Positions 1-5,804 of a DNA stretch of 12,764 bases are shown piece after piece (position 1 is the first letter of the stretch; the number at the start of each line of letters is the position of its first letter). Below the pieces are notes generated by a model. That model saw only the letters and a program-made list of their open reading frames with translations. It was not told the DNA's origin and made no database searches. The stretch comes from Thermoplasmata archaeon. GTDB lineage: Archaea; Thermoplasmatota; Thermoplasmata; Lutacidiplasmatales; UBA184. The translations under genes and the position numbers were made by a program. The DNA lies in assembly GCA_030037695.1 (NCBI GenBank), contig JASHQF010000083.1, positions 1 to 12,764 of the forward strand. Reading direction: 5' to 3'.

Positions 1-2
1 AG

Positions 3-221
3 ACGGGCCGGTCGGTCTCGCCCCAACTGTACATCGCGATCGGGATCTCGGGGGCGATCCAGCACCTCGTCGGGATGGTGAGCTCCCGCGTGATCGTCGC
101 GATCAACTCCGACCCCTCGGCGCCGATCTTCCGGGTCGCGGACTACGGACTGGTCGGCGACCTCTTCACGCTCGTGCCCGCGATCACGAGCGCCGTACGG
201 AAGGCCCGGGGCCTCGGCTAG
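3..221 (+). CDS. etfA: Electron transfer flavoprotein alpha subunit, C-terminal fragment (5' end outside window)
   Basis: The reading frame open from the left edge encodes the last 72 residues of an ETF alpha subunit (FixB/EtfA). The translation shows the FAD-binding region TGRSVSPQLYIAIGISGAIQ, followed by HLVGM, AINSDPSAPIF and VADYGLVGDLF, which are family hallmarks. ETF alpha binds FAD and, as a dimer with ETF beta, carries electrons from acyl-CoA dehydrogenases to ETF:quinone oxidoreductase at the membrane. The missing part would be about three quarters of a protein usually a little over 300 residues long. The stop codon TAG lies inside a CTAG shared with the stop of the opposing fixC gene, so the two genes overlap by four bases tail to tail. 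The acyl-CoA dehydrogenase further right in the window is a plausible electron donor. Family assignment is firm; whether this ETF is ordinary or bifurcating cannot be judged from the fragment. Confidence 0.93.
   Translation, partial: TGRSVSPQLYIAIGISGAIQHLVGMVSSRVIVAINSDPSAPIFRVADYGLVGDLFTLVPAITSAVRKARGLG
218..221. other. Shared palindromic stop CTAG of etfA and fixC
   Basis: The tetranucleotide CTAG reads TAG on both strands. It supplies the stop codon of the rightward etfA gene (219-221) and of the leftward fixC gene (218-220). There is therefore no room for a separate terminator between the genes, and each mRNA must end inside the opposing gene. Confidence 0.95.
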
Positions 222-1519
222 AGGTCGCGAAGGGCCTCGAGGCCGTCGGCGAGGAGCGTGCGGCTCCGTACCCCCGACGCCCGCTGGGCCTCGCGGAGCA
301 GCCGGCGGAGCGGCCGCTTCGGCCCATCTCCGGGATCGAGCAGCGAGCGGAACAGGGAGGTGGCGAACCGGGGGTAGGCGGTGTAGAACCGCGGGTTCCA
401 CTTCACCCGATCGATCCGGGCGAAGTCCCGGAAGTCCGCGAGGATCCCCGAGCGCTCCAGCCGCGCCTCGTACTCGGCGAGCCGAGCGGCGGAGGCATCG
501 TGGGCCGCACGGGCGGCGAGCGCCGTCTCCGCGGCCTCGAGGCCGGTCCGGATCGCGTAGTTCATCCCCTGGATCACGAGGCCGTTGGAGAACACGAAGC
601 CGGCCGCATCGCCCGCGACGAGCCAGCCGTCCCCGTGGAACGCGGCCGGTCGGCTCGCCCAGCCCGAGCTGATCAGCTTCGCACCGTACTCCACCAGCTC
701 GGCCCCAGCGAGGGCCGCCCGGATCGTCGGGTGCTGCTTGAACCGCTCGACGAGGTCGTGCGCCGGGATCGCTCCGCCGAACAGGGAGCGGACGTTGGCG
801 ATCACGCCGAGGGAGATCGTGTCGCGGTTCGTGTAGAGGAAGCCGCCTGCCATGACGCCGGGAGGGTAGAGGCCGAGGACCCACTCTTCGGCGTGGCCCT
901 CCCCCGGCCCGAGCTGGAACCGCTCCTCGATCCGGGACGCGTCGAGCCGGTAGACCTCCTTGACCCCAAGCTCGGTCGCCTCCTCGGAGAGCCGCGGCTG
1001 CGGGCGGATCGGGGTGCCGAGCGCGACCCGGGAGTTCGCGCCGTCCGCGACGATCGTGATCGGCGCCCGCATCGTCTCCCCGCCCTGCACGACGCCTCGG
1101 GCCGTCGTCCCTTCCCAGGCCAACCGGTCGACCGGCACGGCGGGGACGACCGTCGCCCCCGCGGCCTCCGCCTGCTTCGCCAGCCAGGCGTCGGTCCTCG
1201 CGCGGAGGACGGAATGGGCGACGTACGGCGGGGTCCGCCATCCCACGTCGTCGAAATCGAAGGAGACGGAGCGCTCCGGGGTGAGGACGCCGAAGCGCTT
1301 GCGCACCAGATGGCGCTCGAGCGGCATCTCGCGCGACCAGGCCGGCAGGATGCGATCGAGGTCGTGGCCCCAGAGCAGGCCCCCCGAGAGGTTCTTGGCC
1401 CCCGCCTCCGCCCCCCGCTCGAGCAGGAGGACGTTCGCGCCCCCCTGGGCGAGGCGAATGGCGGCCGAGCTGCCGGCCATGCCGGCCCCGACCACGATCG
1501 CGTCGAAGTCGTCGGCCAT
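218..1519 (-). CDS. fixC: FixC-type electron transfer flavoprotein:quinone oxidoreductase (FAD-dependent)
   Basis: The 433-residue protein is close to the usual FixC length. It has an N-terminal FAD fold with GAGMAG at residues 11-16 and the acidic residue E34 ending the second strand, the FixC-type AKNLSGG segment at 41-47, VADGANS at 157-163 and a second FAD motif AGDAAG at 302-307. FixC proteins pass electrons from reduced ETF to the quinone pool. Related geranylgeranyl reductases share the fold, but the match along the whole length, including GGFLYTN near 225 and VEYGAK near 276, favours FixC. No C-terminal Fe-S domain is present, so a separate FixX ferredoxin would be expected, yet none is adjacent: the gene's 3' end runs into etfA. 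The start ATG is supported by a TATA-like ATTTAA centred about 30 bases upstream, giving an almost leaderless mRNA. Reasonably sure of function; the in vivo partner is inferred. Confidence 0.88.
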   Translation of the reverse strand: MADDFDAIVVGAGMAGSSAAIRLAQGGANVLLLERGAEAGAKNLSGGLLWGHDLDRILPAWSREMPLERHLVRKRFGVLTPERSVSFDFDDVGWRTPPYVAHSVLRARTDAWLAKQAEAAGATVVPAVPVDRLAWEGTTARGVVQGGETMRAPITIVADGANSRVALGTPIRPQPRLSEEATELGVKEVYRLDASRIEERFQLGPGEGHAEEWVLGLYPPGVMAGGFLYTNRDTISLGVIANVRSLFGGAIPAHDLVERFKQHPTIRAALAGAELVEYGAKLISSGWASRPAAFHGDGWLVAGDAAGFVFSNGLVIQGMNYAIRTGLEAAETALAARAAHDASAARLAEYEARLERSGILADFRDFARIDRVKWNPRFYTAYPRFATSLFRSLLDPGDGPKRPLRRLLREAQRASGVRSRTLLADGLEALRDL

Positions 1520-1546
1520 CGGCGGCGCTCCGACGGGGAGCCCGCG

Positions 1547-1552
1547 ATTTAA
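1547..1552 (-). promoter_or_regulatory. Probable TATA box for fixC
   Basis: On the minus strand TTAAAT lies in an otherwise GC-rich gap, centred about 30 bases before the fixC ATG. Archaeal TATA boxes are centred about 26 bases before the transcription start, so the predicted mRNA has a leader of only a few bases. It is located in the 69-bp gap between fixC and the stop of the upstream membrane-protein gene. Confidence 0.65.
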
Positions 1553-1588
1553 GCGGTGCGCGCCGCCCGGCGTCGCCCTCGCGCCGGC

Positions 1589-2200
1589 CTAACTGCCGCG
1601 CGGGGTCTGGATCGCCTCGGTGGCGTTCTCGATGTGCTTCTGGAACTTGAACGGGGCGGGGATCCCTTCCCAGTCCTCGTTGCCGACCGTCGCCCCTCCC
1701 TCGGAGCTCACCCGGATCGTCCCGTACCCCAGAAGCCGTTCGCCGAACGTTTGGTGGACATCGACGCCCCGGACCTGGGTCACCGGGATCTCGTCGAAAT
1801 TGCGCCCGAGGATCCCCCGCTGCACGATGACGCGGCGGGTGGTCACGGCGTAGACCGTGCGGATCCAGCGGACGTACCGGACGAGGATCCAGAGGATGCC
1901 CACCAGGAGCAGCAGGGTCGCGATCGCCGCGATCGCCAGTCGCATCGTCGCGACCGCGACGTGGGCATCGTTCGCGAGCTTCGTCACGCTGCTCGTGAAC
2001 AGGGCCCACCCCGGATAGTGGTGGACGATCGGCTGCCAGGCGAGCAGGCTGACGACGAGGAAGATCACGACGAACGTCACCGGGCCCGGGAAGAACAGGA
2101 GCTTCGAGGCCCGGGTCTCCTCCAGGAGCGACTCCTGGTCGGCGAGGTACGTCGCGCGCAGGAGTCGGGGAAGCTGCCGGGGCGTCGTCGGGGCGGCCAT
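1589..2200 (-). CDS. Membrane protein with two TM helices and a bacterial PH-like (bPH2, YdbS-like) domain
   Basis: The 203-residue protein begins with about 33 soluble residues, then a hydrophobic segment near 34-55, a short loop, a second hydrophobic segment near 88-110, and a beta-rich C-terminal domain near 115-195. That domain contains YAVTTRRVIVQRGILG, IPVTQVRGVDV and LLGYGTIRVSSEGG, the pattern of the bPH2/YdbS family (PF03703). The PH-like domain should face the cytoplasm; the molecular function of this family is not known. I chose the ATG at 2200 rather than an in-frame ATG at 2224 because a TATA-like box (2225-2230) lies 27 bases upstream of the former and directly abuts the latter. 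The gene is divergent from the amidohydrolase gene across a 102-bp intergenic region, and ends 69 bp before fixC, which has its own promoter. Domain call is fairly sure; biological role unknown. Confidence 0.82.
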   Translation of the reverse strand: MAAPTTPRQLPRLLRATYLADQESLLEETRASKLLFFPGPVTFVVIFLVVSLLAWQPIVHHYPGWALFTSSVTKLANDAHVAVATMRLAIAAIATLLLLVGILWILVRYVRWIRTVYAVTTRRVIVQRGILGRNFDEIPVTQVRGVDVHQTFGERLLGYGTIRVSSEGGATVGNEDWEGIPAPFKFQKHIENATEAIQTPRGS

Positions 2201-2224
2201 CGGGCGGGCACGGGCCGCCCGCAA

Positions 2225-2230
2225 GATAAA
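2225..2230 (-). promoter_or_regulatory. Probable TATA box for the bPH2 membrane protein
   Basis: Minus-strand TTTATC is centred about 27.5 bases upstream of the ATG at 2200. The spacing predicts a leaderless transcript and decides the start codon against the upstream in-frame ATG at 2224, which would lie upstream of the transcription start. Confidence 0.65.
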
Positions 2231-2272
2231 CCCTGCTTTGCGCCGGTCGGGCGGATCCGAATCGTCCTCGGC

Positions 2273-2278
2273 CTAATA
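2273..2278 (+). promoter_or_regulatory. Probable TATA box for the amidohydrolase gene
   Basis: Plus-strand CTAATA is centred about 27.5 bases upstream of the ATG at 2303, the spacing expected for a leaderless archaeal mRNA. It lies about 48 bp from the divergent TATA box for the membrane-protein gene, with an 8-bp palindrome CGGATCCG (2252-2259) between them. Confidence 0.62.
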
Positions 2279-2302
2279 GGCCCCGCCCGGTACGCCGTGC
2301 CG

Positions 2303-3154
2303 ATGGGCGTCACCGACTGCCACGTCCACATCAATCCGGTCTGGGAGATGCGGCCGGAGGCGCTCGCCCTGCTCGGACGCCCGAACGACGAGGTCGCCCG
2401 GTTCGTGAAGGATCCGGCGGCGCTCGTCGCGTACCTGGACCGGTCGGGGATCGATCGGGCGATCCTGGTGAACTACGTCGCCGCCGAGGTGATCGGCTAC
2501 ACCGAGGCGACGAACACGTTCGCGGCCGAGTACGCCCGGCACGCCCCGGAGCGCCTCCTCGCGACCGGCGGGATCCGGCCCGACCACCCCGATCCTGAGG
2601 CGGAGGTCCGACGGTTCGTCGGCGAGCTCGGCCTGCGCGCGCTCAAGCTCCACCCGGCGCACCAGCTGTTCCCGCCGAACGGCTACGTCGACGGCGCGTG
2701 GCCGCGCCTCCGCGCCCTGTACGCCGCCTGCGAACGGGAACGCCTCCCGGTGATCTTCCACACCGGCACGTCCGTGTTCCCTCGGGCGCGGAACCGGTTC
2801 GCCGATCCGTTGCTCGTCGAGGACATCGCCGTCGATTTCCCGGAGCTCACGATCGTCCTCGCGCACGGGGGCCGCCCGTTCTGGACCGAGCGGGCGGTGT
2901 TCCTCGCACGACGCTTCCCGAACGTGTGGCTGGAGATCTCGGGGGTGCCCCCTGCGTCGCTGCTCGACTATTTCCCGACCCTCGCGAGGATCGCTCCCAA
3001 GACGTTGTTCGGGACGGATTGGCCCGGACCCGGCGTGAAGGACATCGGCGCGAACCTTGCGGCGTTCCGCGCCCTGCCGCTCCCGGCCGAGGCTCGGGAG
3101 CGTATCCTCGTCGACAACGCGCTCGCCGTCTTCCCTCGCCGGGCCCCGTCTTGA
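2303..3154 (+). CDS. Amidohydrolase family 2 (TIM-barrel metal-dependent hydrolase)
   Basis: The 283-residue protein has the metal-site pattern of the amidohydrolase_2 family (PF04909): DCHVHIN near the N-terminus (H7, H9), KLHP (K115, H117), FHTG (H153), AHGG (H188) and FGTDWPG (D239), followed by a C-terminal VDNALAVF helix. Members include 2-amino-3-carboxymuconate semialdehyde decarboxylase-like and other hydrolases or decarboxylases acting on small carboxylated or cyclic substrates; many archaeal members are uncharacterised, and nothing here identifies the substrate. The reading frame stays open far upstream, but the ATG at 2303 directly begins the conserved HVH strand and has a TATA box about 27 bases before it. 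The stop codon overlaps the TATA box of the next gene, aIF1A. The protein is probably soluble and cytoplasmic. The family is certain; the reaction is not. Confidence 0.88.
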   Translation: MGVTDCHVHINPVWEMRPEALALLGRPNDEVARFVKDPAALVAYLDRSGIDRAILVNYVAAEVIGYTEATNTFAAEYARHAPERLLATGGIRPDHPDPEAEVRRFVGELGLRALKLHPAHQLFPPNGYVDGAWPRLRALYAACERERLPVIFHTGTSVFPRARNRFADPLLVEDIAVDFPELTIVLAHGGRPFWTERAVFLARRFPNVWLEISGVPPASLLDYFPTLARIAPKTLFGTDWPGPGVKDIGANLAAFRALPLPAEARERILVDNALAVFPRRAPS

Positions 3155-3158
3155 AATA
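3153..3158 (+). promoter_or_regulatory. Probable TATA box for aIF1A, overlapping the amidohydrolase stop codon
   Basis: GAAATA (within TTGAAATACT) is an A/T-rich island in GC-rich DNA, centred about 24.5 bases upstream of the GTG at 3180. It shares bases with the TGA stop (3152-3154) of the amidohydrolase gene. The spacing supports a leaderless mRNA beginning at or next to GTG 3180. Confidence 0.6.
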
Positions 3159-3179
3159 CTCAGCTCGACTCGTCAGTCC

Positions 3180-3617
3180 GTGCCGAACCCCGCCGTGCCT
3201 CCCGAGCCGCCCGTCGCCCCGCCCGAGACGGCCGAGGCTGCGGAGGCCCCGCCGACGGTCGAGGTCGTGGAAGGGGGCGAAGAGGTCGGCCGCCTCCCCT
3301 TGCCACGGAGGAATCGGGGCGAGGTGTTCGGGATCGCGAGCCAGCTGCTCGGCGCGGCCCGGATCCGCGTGATGTGCGAGGACAACGTCTCGCGGATGGG
3401 TCGCATCACCGGCAAGATGAAGAAGAAGATGTGGATCCGCGAAGGGGATCTCCTTGTCGTCCGGCCCTGGGGTTTCCAGGAAGGGAAGGCGGACATCCTG
3501 TTCCGGTACAGCCGTACCCAATCGCAGTACCTCGCCCGTCGGAACCTCCTCCCGTCGTCGATGAACCTGTTCTCGACCCCCGAGGCTCCGACCGAATCGA
3601 CGTCGCCGCCGGCGTAG
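3180..3617 (+). CDS. eif1A: Translation initiation factor aIF1A (S1-like OB fold) with acidic, proline-rich N-terminal extension
   Basis: aIF1A binds the A site of the small ribosomal subunit and helps select the start codon with other archaeal initiation factors. The core at about residues 46-110 shows RGEVFGIASQLLGAARIRVM, then SRMGRITGKMKKKMWIREGD and PWGFQEGKADILFRY, which match the aIF1A OB fold closely. From the GTG at 3180 the protein is 145 residues, longer than the roughly 95-115 usual for archaeal aIF1A. The extra length is mostly an N-terminal Pro/Glu/Ala-rich stretch of about 35 residues plus a Ser/Thr/Pro-rich C-terminal tail. The start is chosen by a TATA-like box 24 bases upstream; an in-frame GTG at 3267 would give a 116-residue protein of usual size but has no nearby promoter or ribosome-binding signal. 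The gene is followed after 6 bp by nnr, probably on the same transcript. Identity is certain; the start is probable. Confidence 0.92.
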   Translation: MPNPAVPPEPPVAPPETAEAAEAPPTVEVVEGGEEVGRLPLPRRNRGEVFGIASQLLGAARIRVMCEDNVSRMGRITGKMKKKMWIREGDLLVVRPWGFQEGKADILFRYSRTQSQYLARRNLLPSSMNLFSTPEAPTESTSPPA

Positions 3618-3623
3618 CGGCCG

Positions 3624-5123
3624 ATGTGGGCCGCCTCGTCTCGGCCGCTGACCTCGGCAGAGATGGCCGCGGTCGAGCTCAACGCGGTCGCCCTGGGCGT
3701 CTCCCTCGACACCCTGATGGAGAACGCCGGGCGAGCGGTCGCCGAGGAGGCGGCGCGCCGGCTGCCTCCGCCGCCCTCGCGGGTCGCGATCGTGGCCTCG
3801 ACCGGCAACAACGGCGGTGACGGCACGTGCGCCGCCCACTACCTTCACGAATGGGGGTATTCGCCCGAGGTCTGGCTGGTCCGGCCCCCCTCGGAGATCC
3901 GGTCGCGCGCGGCCCGACGGTGCTTCGAGCGGATCGAGCGCCGCCTGCCGGTGCACATCGGGGTGCCCCGGGCCGAGGAGCTCTCGACGATGCCCCTCGT
4001 CATCGACGCCCTGCTCGGCACCGGCCAGGCCGAGCGGCTCCGCCCTCCGATCCGCGAGGCGGTCGACGTGCTGCGCGCGCTCCGGGCCCCGATCCTCGCG
4101 ATCGACCTCCCGACCGGCGCCCGCGATCCGGACGGCGTGCGGCCGGCGTGGACCGTCGCCCTCACCGCCCCCAAGCAGGAGGTCGCGAAGGAGATCGCCG
4201 GCGAGCTCGTCGTCCGGGAGATCGGGATCCCGTGGGAAGCCTGGCGCCACACCGGGCCGGGCGAGTTCGTCTTCTTCCCCGACGAGGCGCGCCGTCCTCG
4301 CCGGGGCCGGACCGGGCGTGTGATCGTCGTCGGCGGAGGGCCGTACTCCGGCGCGCCCGCCCTCGCCGCGCTCGCGGCCCTGAGGTCCGGGGCCGAGCGG
4401 GCGACGGTCCTCGCCCCCCGGGGGGCGGCCGACCGGATCCAGGCGTTCTCCCCCAACCTCGTGGTCCGCGCGATCGGCGACGAGCGGTTCCGGCCGACGG
4501 ACGCCGGCGACCTGCTCGAGGCGATCCGGGCCGTCCTCCCCGGCTGCGTCGTCCTAGGGATGGGCGCCGGGGCCCATCCCGAGACGGTCGCCGCGCTAGC
4601 GAAGGTCGAGAGCGAGCTCGCGGGCGAGCTCCCGCTCGTCGTCGATGCGGACGGGCTCCACGCCCTCCCCGCTCCCGAGCACCTTGCCGCGCGTACGGGC
4701 GCCCGGGTCGTCGCGACCCCCAACGAGGGGGAGCTGCGGAGGATCTTCCTCGGCGGCTCGGAGCGCACGGGGCACGACCGCACCGAGGCGGTCCGCCGCA
4801 CCGCGCTCGCGCGCCACGTGTTCCTCCTCGCGAAGGGGGAACCCGATCTCCTCTCCGACGGGGAGACCGTCGTGGAGAACCATCACCATCACCCGGCGAT
4901 GACCGTCGGCGGGGCAGGGGACGTCCTGGCCGGCGTCGTGGGCAGTCTCCTCGCGCAGGGGCTCGGGGCGCTCGCGGCCGCGCGGCTCGCCTCGTACTGG
5001 ACCGGCGAAGCGGGGCTCGCGGTCGCCTCGCGGGCCAGCTTTGGGCTCGTCGCGACCGACCTCGTGGACGAGCTGCCCCGGACCCTCGCGGCGGGGCTCG
5101 CCCGGGTGCGACGGTCGCCGTGA
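3624..5123 (+). CDS. nnr: Bifunctional NAD(P)H-hydrate repair enzyme Nnr (epimerase and ADP-dependent dehydratase)
   Basis: This 499-residue protein fuses the two enzymes that repair hydrated NAD(P)H: an N-terminal YjeF_N epimerase and a C-terminal ribokinase-like dehydratase that uses ADP. Epimerase motifs are LMENAG at 31-36, STGNNGGDG at 59-67, DALLGTG at 128-134 and IDLPTG at 160-165. The dehydratase shows VVGGGPYSGAP at 235-245, VVDADG at 339-344, PNEGE at 366-370 and the catalytic-Asp motif GGAGD at 429-433. Length fits the bifunctional family. The segment just before the catalytic motif reads VENHHHHPAM, with four consecutive histidines where I recall an N-x-T-G-N-P-G-M-like sequence in relatives. 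The ATG is 6 bp after the aIF1A stop without a clear Shine-Dalgarno sequence, suggesting translational coupling. It ends 13 bp from the convergent bud32 stop. Function is well supported. Confidence 0.93.
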   Translation: MWAASSRPLTSAEMAAVELNAVALGVSLDTLMENAGRAVAEEAARRLPPPPSRVAIVASTGNNGGDGTCAAHYLHEWGYSPEVWLVRPPSEIRSRAARRCFERIERRLPVHIGVPRAEELSTMPLVIDALLGTGQAERLRPPIREAVDVLRALRAPILAIDLPTGARDPDGVRPAWTVALTAPKQEVAKEIAGELVVREIGIPWEAWRHTGPGEFVFFPDEARRPRRGRTGRVIVVGGGPYSGAPALAALAALRSGAERATVLAPRGAADRIQAFSPNLVVRAIGDERFRPTDAGDLLEAIRAVLPGCVVLGMGAGAHPETVAALAKVESELAGELPLVVDADGLHALPAPEHLAARTGARVVATPNEGELRRIFLGGSERTGHDRTEAVRRTALARHVFLLAKGEPDLLSDGETVVENHHHHPAMTVGGAGDVLAGVVGSLLAQGLGALAAARLASYWTGEAGLAVASRASFGLVATDLVDELPRTLAAGLARVRRSP

Positions 5124-5134
5124 CCCGGCGCGGG
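5124..5134. terminator. Possible small hairpin between convergent nnr and bud32 ends
   Basis: CCCG-GCG-CGGG sits in the 13-bp gap between the nnr stop and the bud32 stop. It could fold on either strand, but the stem is only four pairs, and archaeal termination usually depends on oligo-U tracts, which are absent here. It may be a chance feature of GC-rich DNA. Confidence 0.15.
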
Positions 5135-5136
5135 CG

Positions 5137-5799
5137 TTACGCGTAGCGGACTCGGCCGCGGATCTGCCGGGCCCGTGCCCGGACCTCCTTGGCCCGGTCC
5201 GGGTTCCCGGTGCCGTACCCCTCGAGGAACGCCTTCAGGAACGGGGCCGGCCGGGGCAGGAGAGCGCTCAGGTCGGCCTCCACCAGGTGGAGATCGATCC
5301 CGAGCTCCTCCACCCCGGGGTTCCGCGAGCCCATCGAGAGGTCGAGGAACGCCGGCGGGCCGAGGGGCCCGTCCGGGTACAGCACGTTCGAGCTGGTGAG
5401 GTCCCCGTGCGCGATCCCCCCGGCGTGGAGGCGGCCGACGGCCTCCCCGAAGGCCCGGATCGCCGCCCCCAGCGCCTCGGCCGGGGAGGCGGGGTCCTCG
5501 AGGAGCTGCCTCAGGGTGGGCCCCGGCAACTCCTCGAGGAGCAGCCGGTGGTGCACGAGGTCGATGTCGTAGAGGATCGGGGTCCGTACGCCGAGCCGTC
5601 GCGCCTCGACCAAGAGCCGGGCCTCCGTCCGGGTCCTTTCCCGGCGCAACCGTTCGTCGAGCGCCTTCGGCCGGTAGCTCTTCGCATCGCGTTCCTTGAG
5701 GAGCGCCGGGAACCCCCACCAGTCGACGCGCCGGATCGACGCCTCGGCGCCGCGGGCGACCGGGCGGGCCTCGGACGGGGGGCTCGGCTCGGGCGGCAT
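5137..5799 (-). CDS. bud32: Bud32, KEOPS-associated atypical protein kinase/ATPase, free-standing
   Basis: Bud32 is the small kinase-fold subunit of KEOPS, which with Kae1 makes the N6-threonylcarbamoyladenosine modification of tRNA; its ATPase activity supports Kae1. The 220-residue protein shows RGAEASIRRVDW, PALLKERDAKSYRPKALD (lysine K35), RRERTRTEARLL (E59), the catalytic loop HGDLTSSNV at 131-139 (D133, N138) and a DFG-equivalent that reads DLS (D153). The C-terminal basic RGRVRYA resembles the tail needed by KEOPS Bud32. An N-terminal Pro/Glu-rich stretch of about 14 residues precedes the fold. Many euryarchaea carry Kae1 and Bud32 fused; here the kinase is separate and no kae1 lies beside it. 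It starts 5 bp after the agmatinase stop, so both probably share the transcript from the agmatinase promoter. Family is firm; altered Phe and Gly of DFG are noteworthy. Confidence 0.92.
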   Translation of the reverse strand: MPPEPSPPSEARPVARGAEASIRRVDWWGFPALLKERDAKSYRPKALDERLRRERTRTEARLLVEARRLGVRTPILYDIDLVHHRLLLEELPGPTLRQLLEDPASPAEALGAAIRAFGEAVGRLHAGGIAHGDLTSSNVLYPDGPLGPPAFLDLSMGSRNPGVEELGIDLHLVEADLSALLPRPAPFLKAFLEGYGTGNPDRAKEVRARARQIRGRVRYA

Positions 5800-5804
5800 C
5801 GCCG

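Noticed and set aside
218..1519. Geranylgeranyl reductase for archaeal lipids as identity of the FAD protein
   Set aside because: The fold is shared, but the N-terminal AKNLSGG segment, whole-length pattern and neighbouring ETF alpha gene match FixC better.
1556..2302. Long N-terminal extension of the amidohydrolase reading frame
   Set aside because: The upstream part is antisense to the bPH2 membrane gene and has shadow-like composition. The TATA box and the HVH motif place the start at 2303.
2847..4250. A 467-codon minus-strand open frame over aIF1A and nnr
   Set aside because: Antisense to three clearly recognised genes, with biased composition and no motif.
4860..4920. The four histidines as a vector-derived affinity tag
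   Set aside because: They lie in the middle of an intact enzyme domain encoded by native-looking DNA, next to the catalytic motif, and not at a terminus.
3827..5146. A 439-codon plus-strand frame inside nnr
   Set aside because: It is a shifted frame of nnr, whose own frame carries all catalytic motifs.
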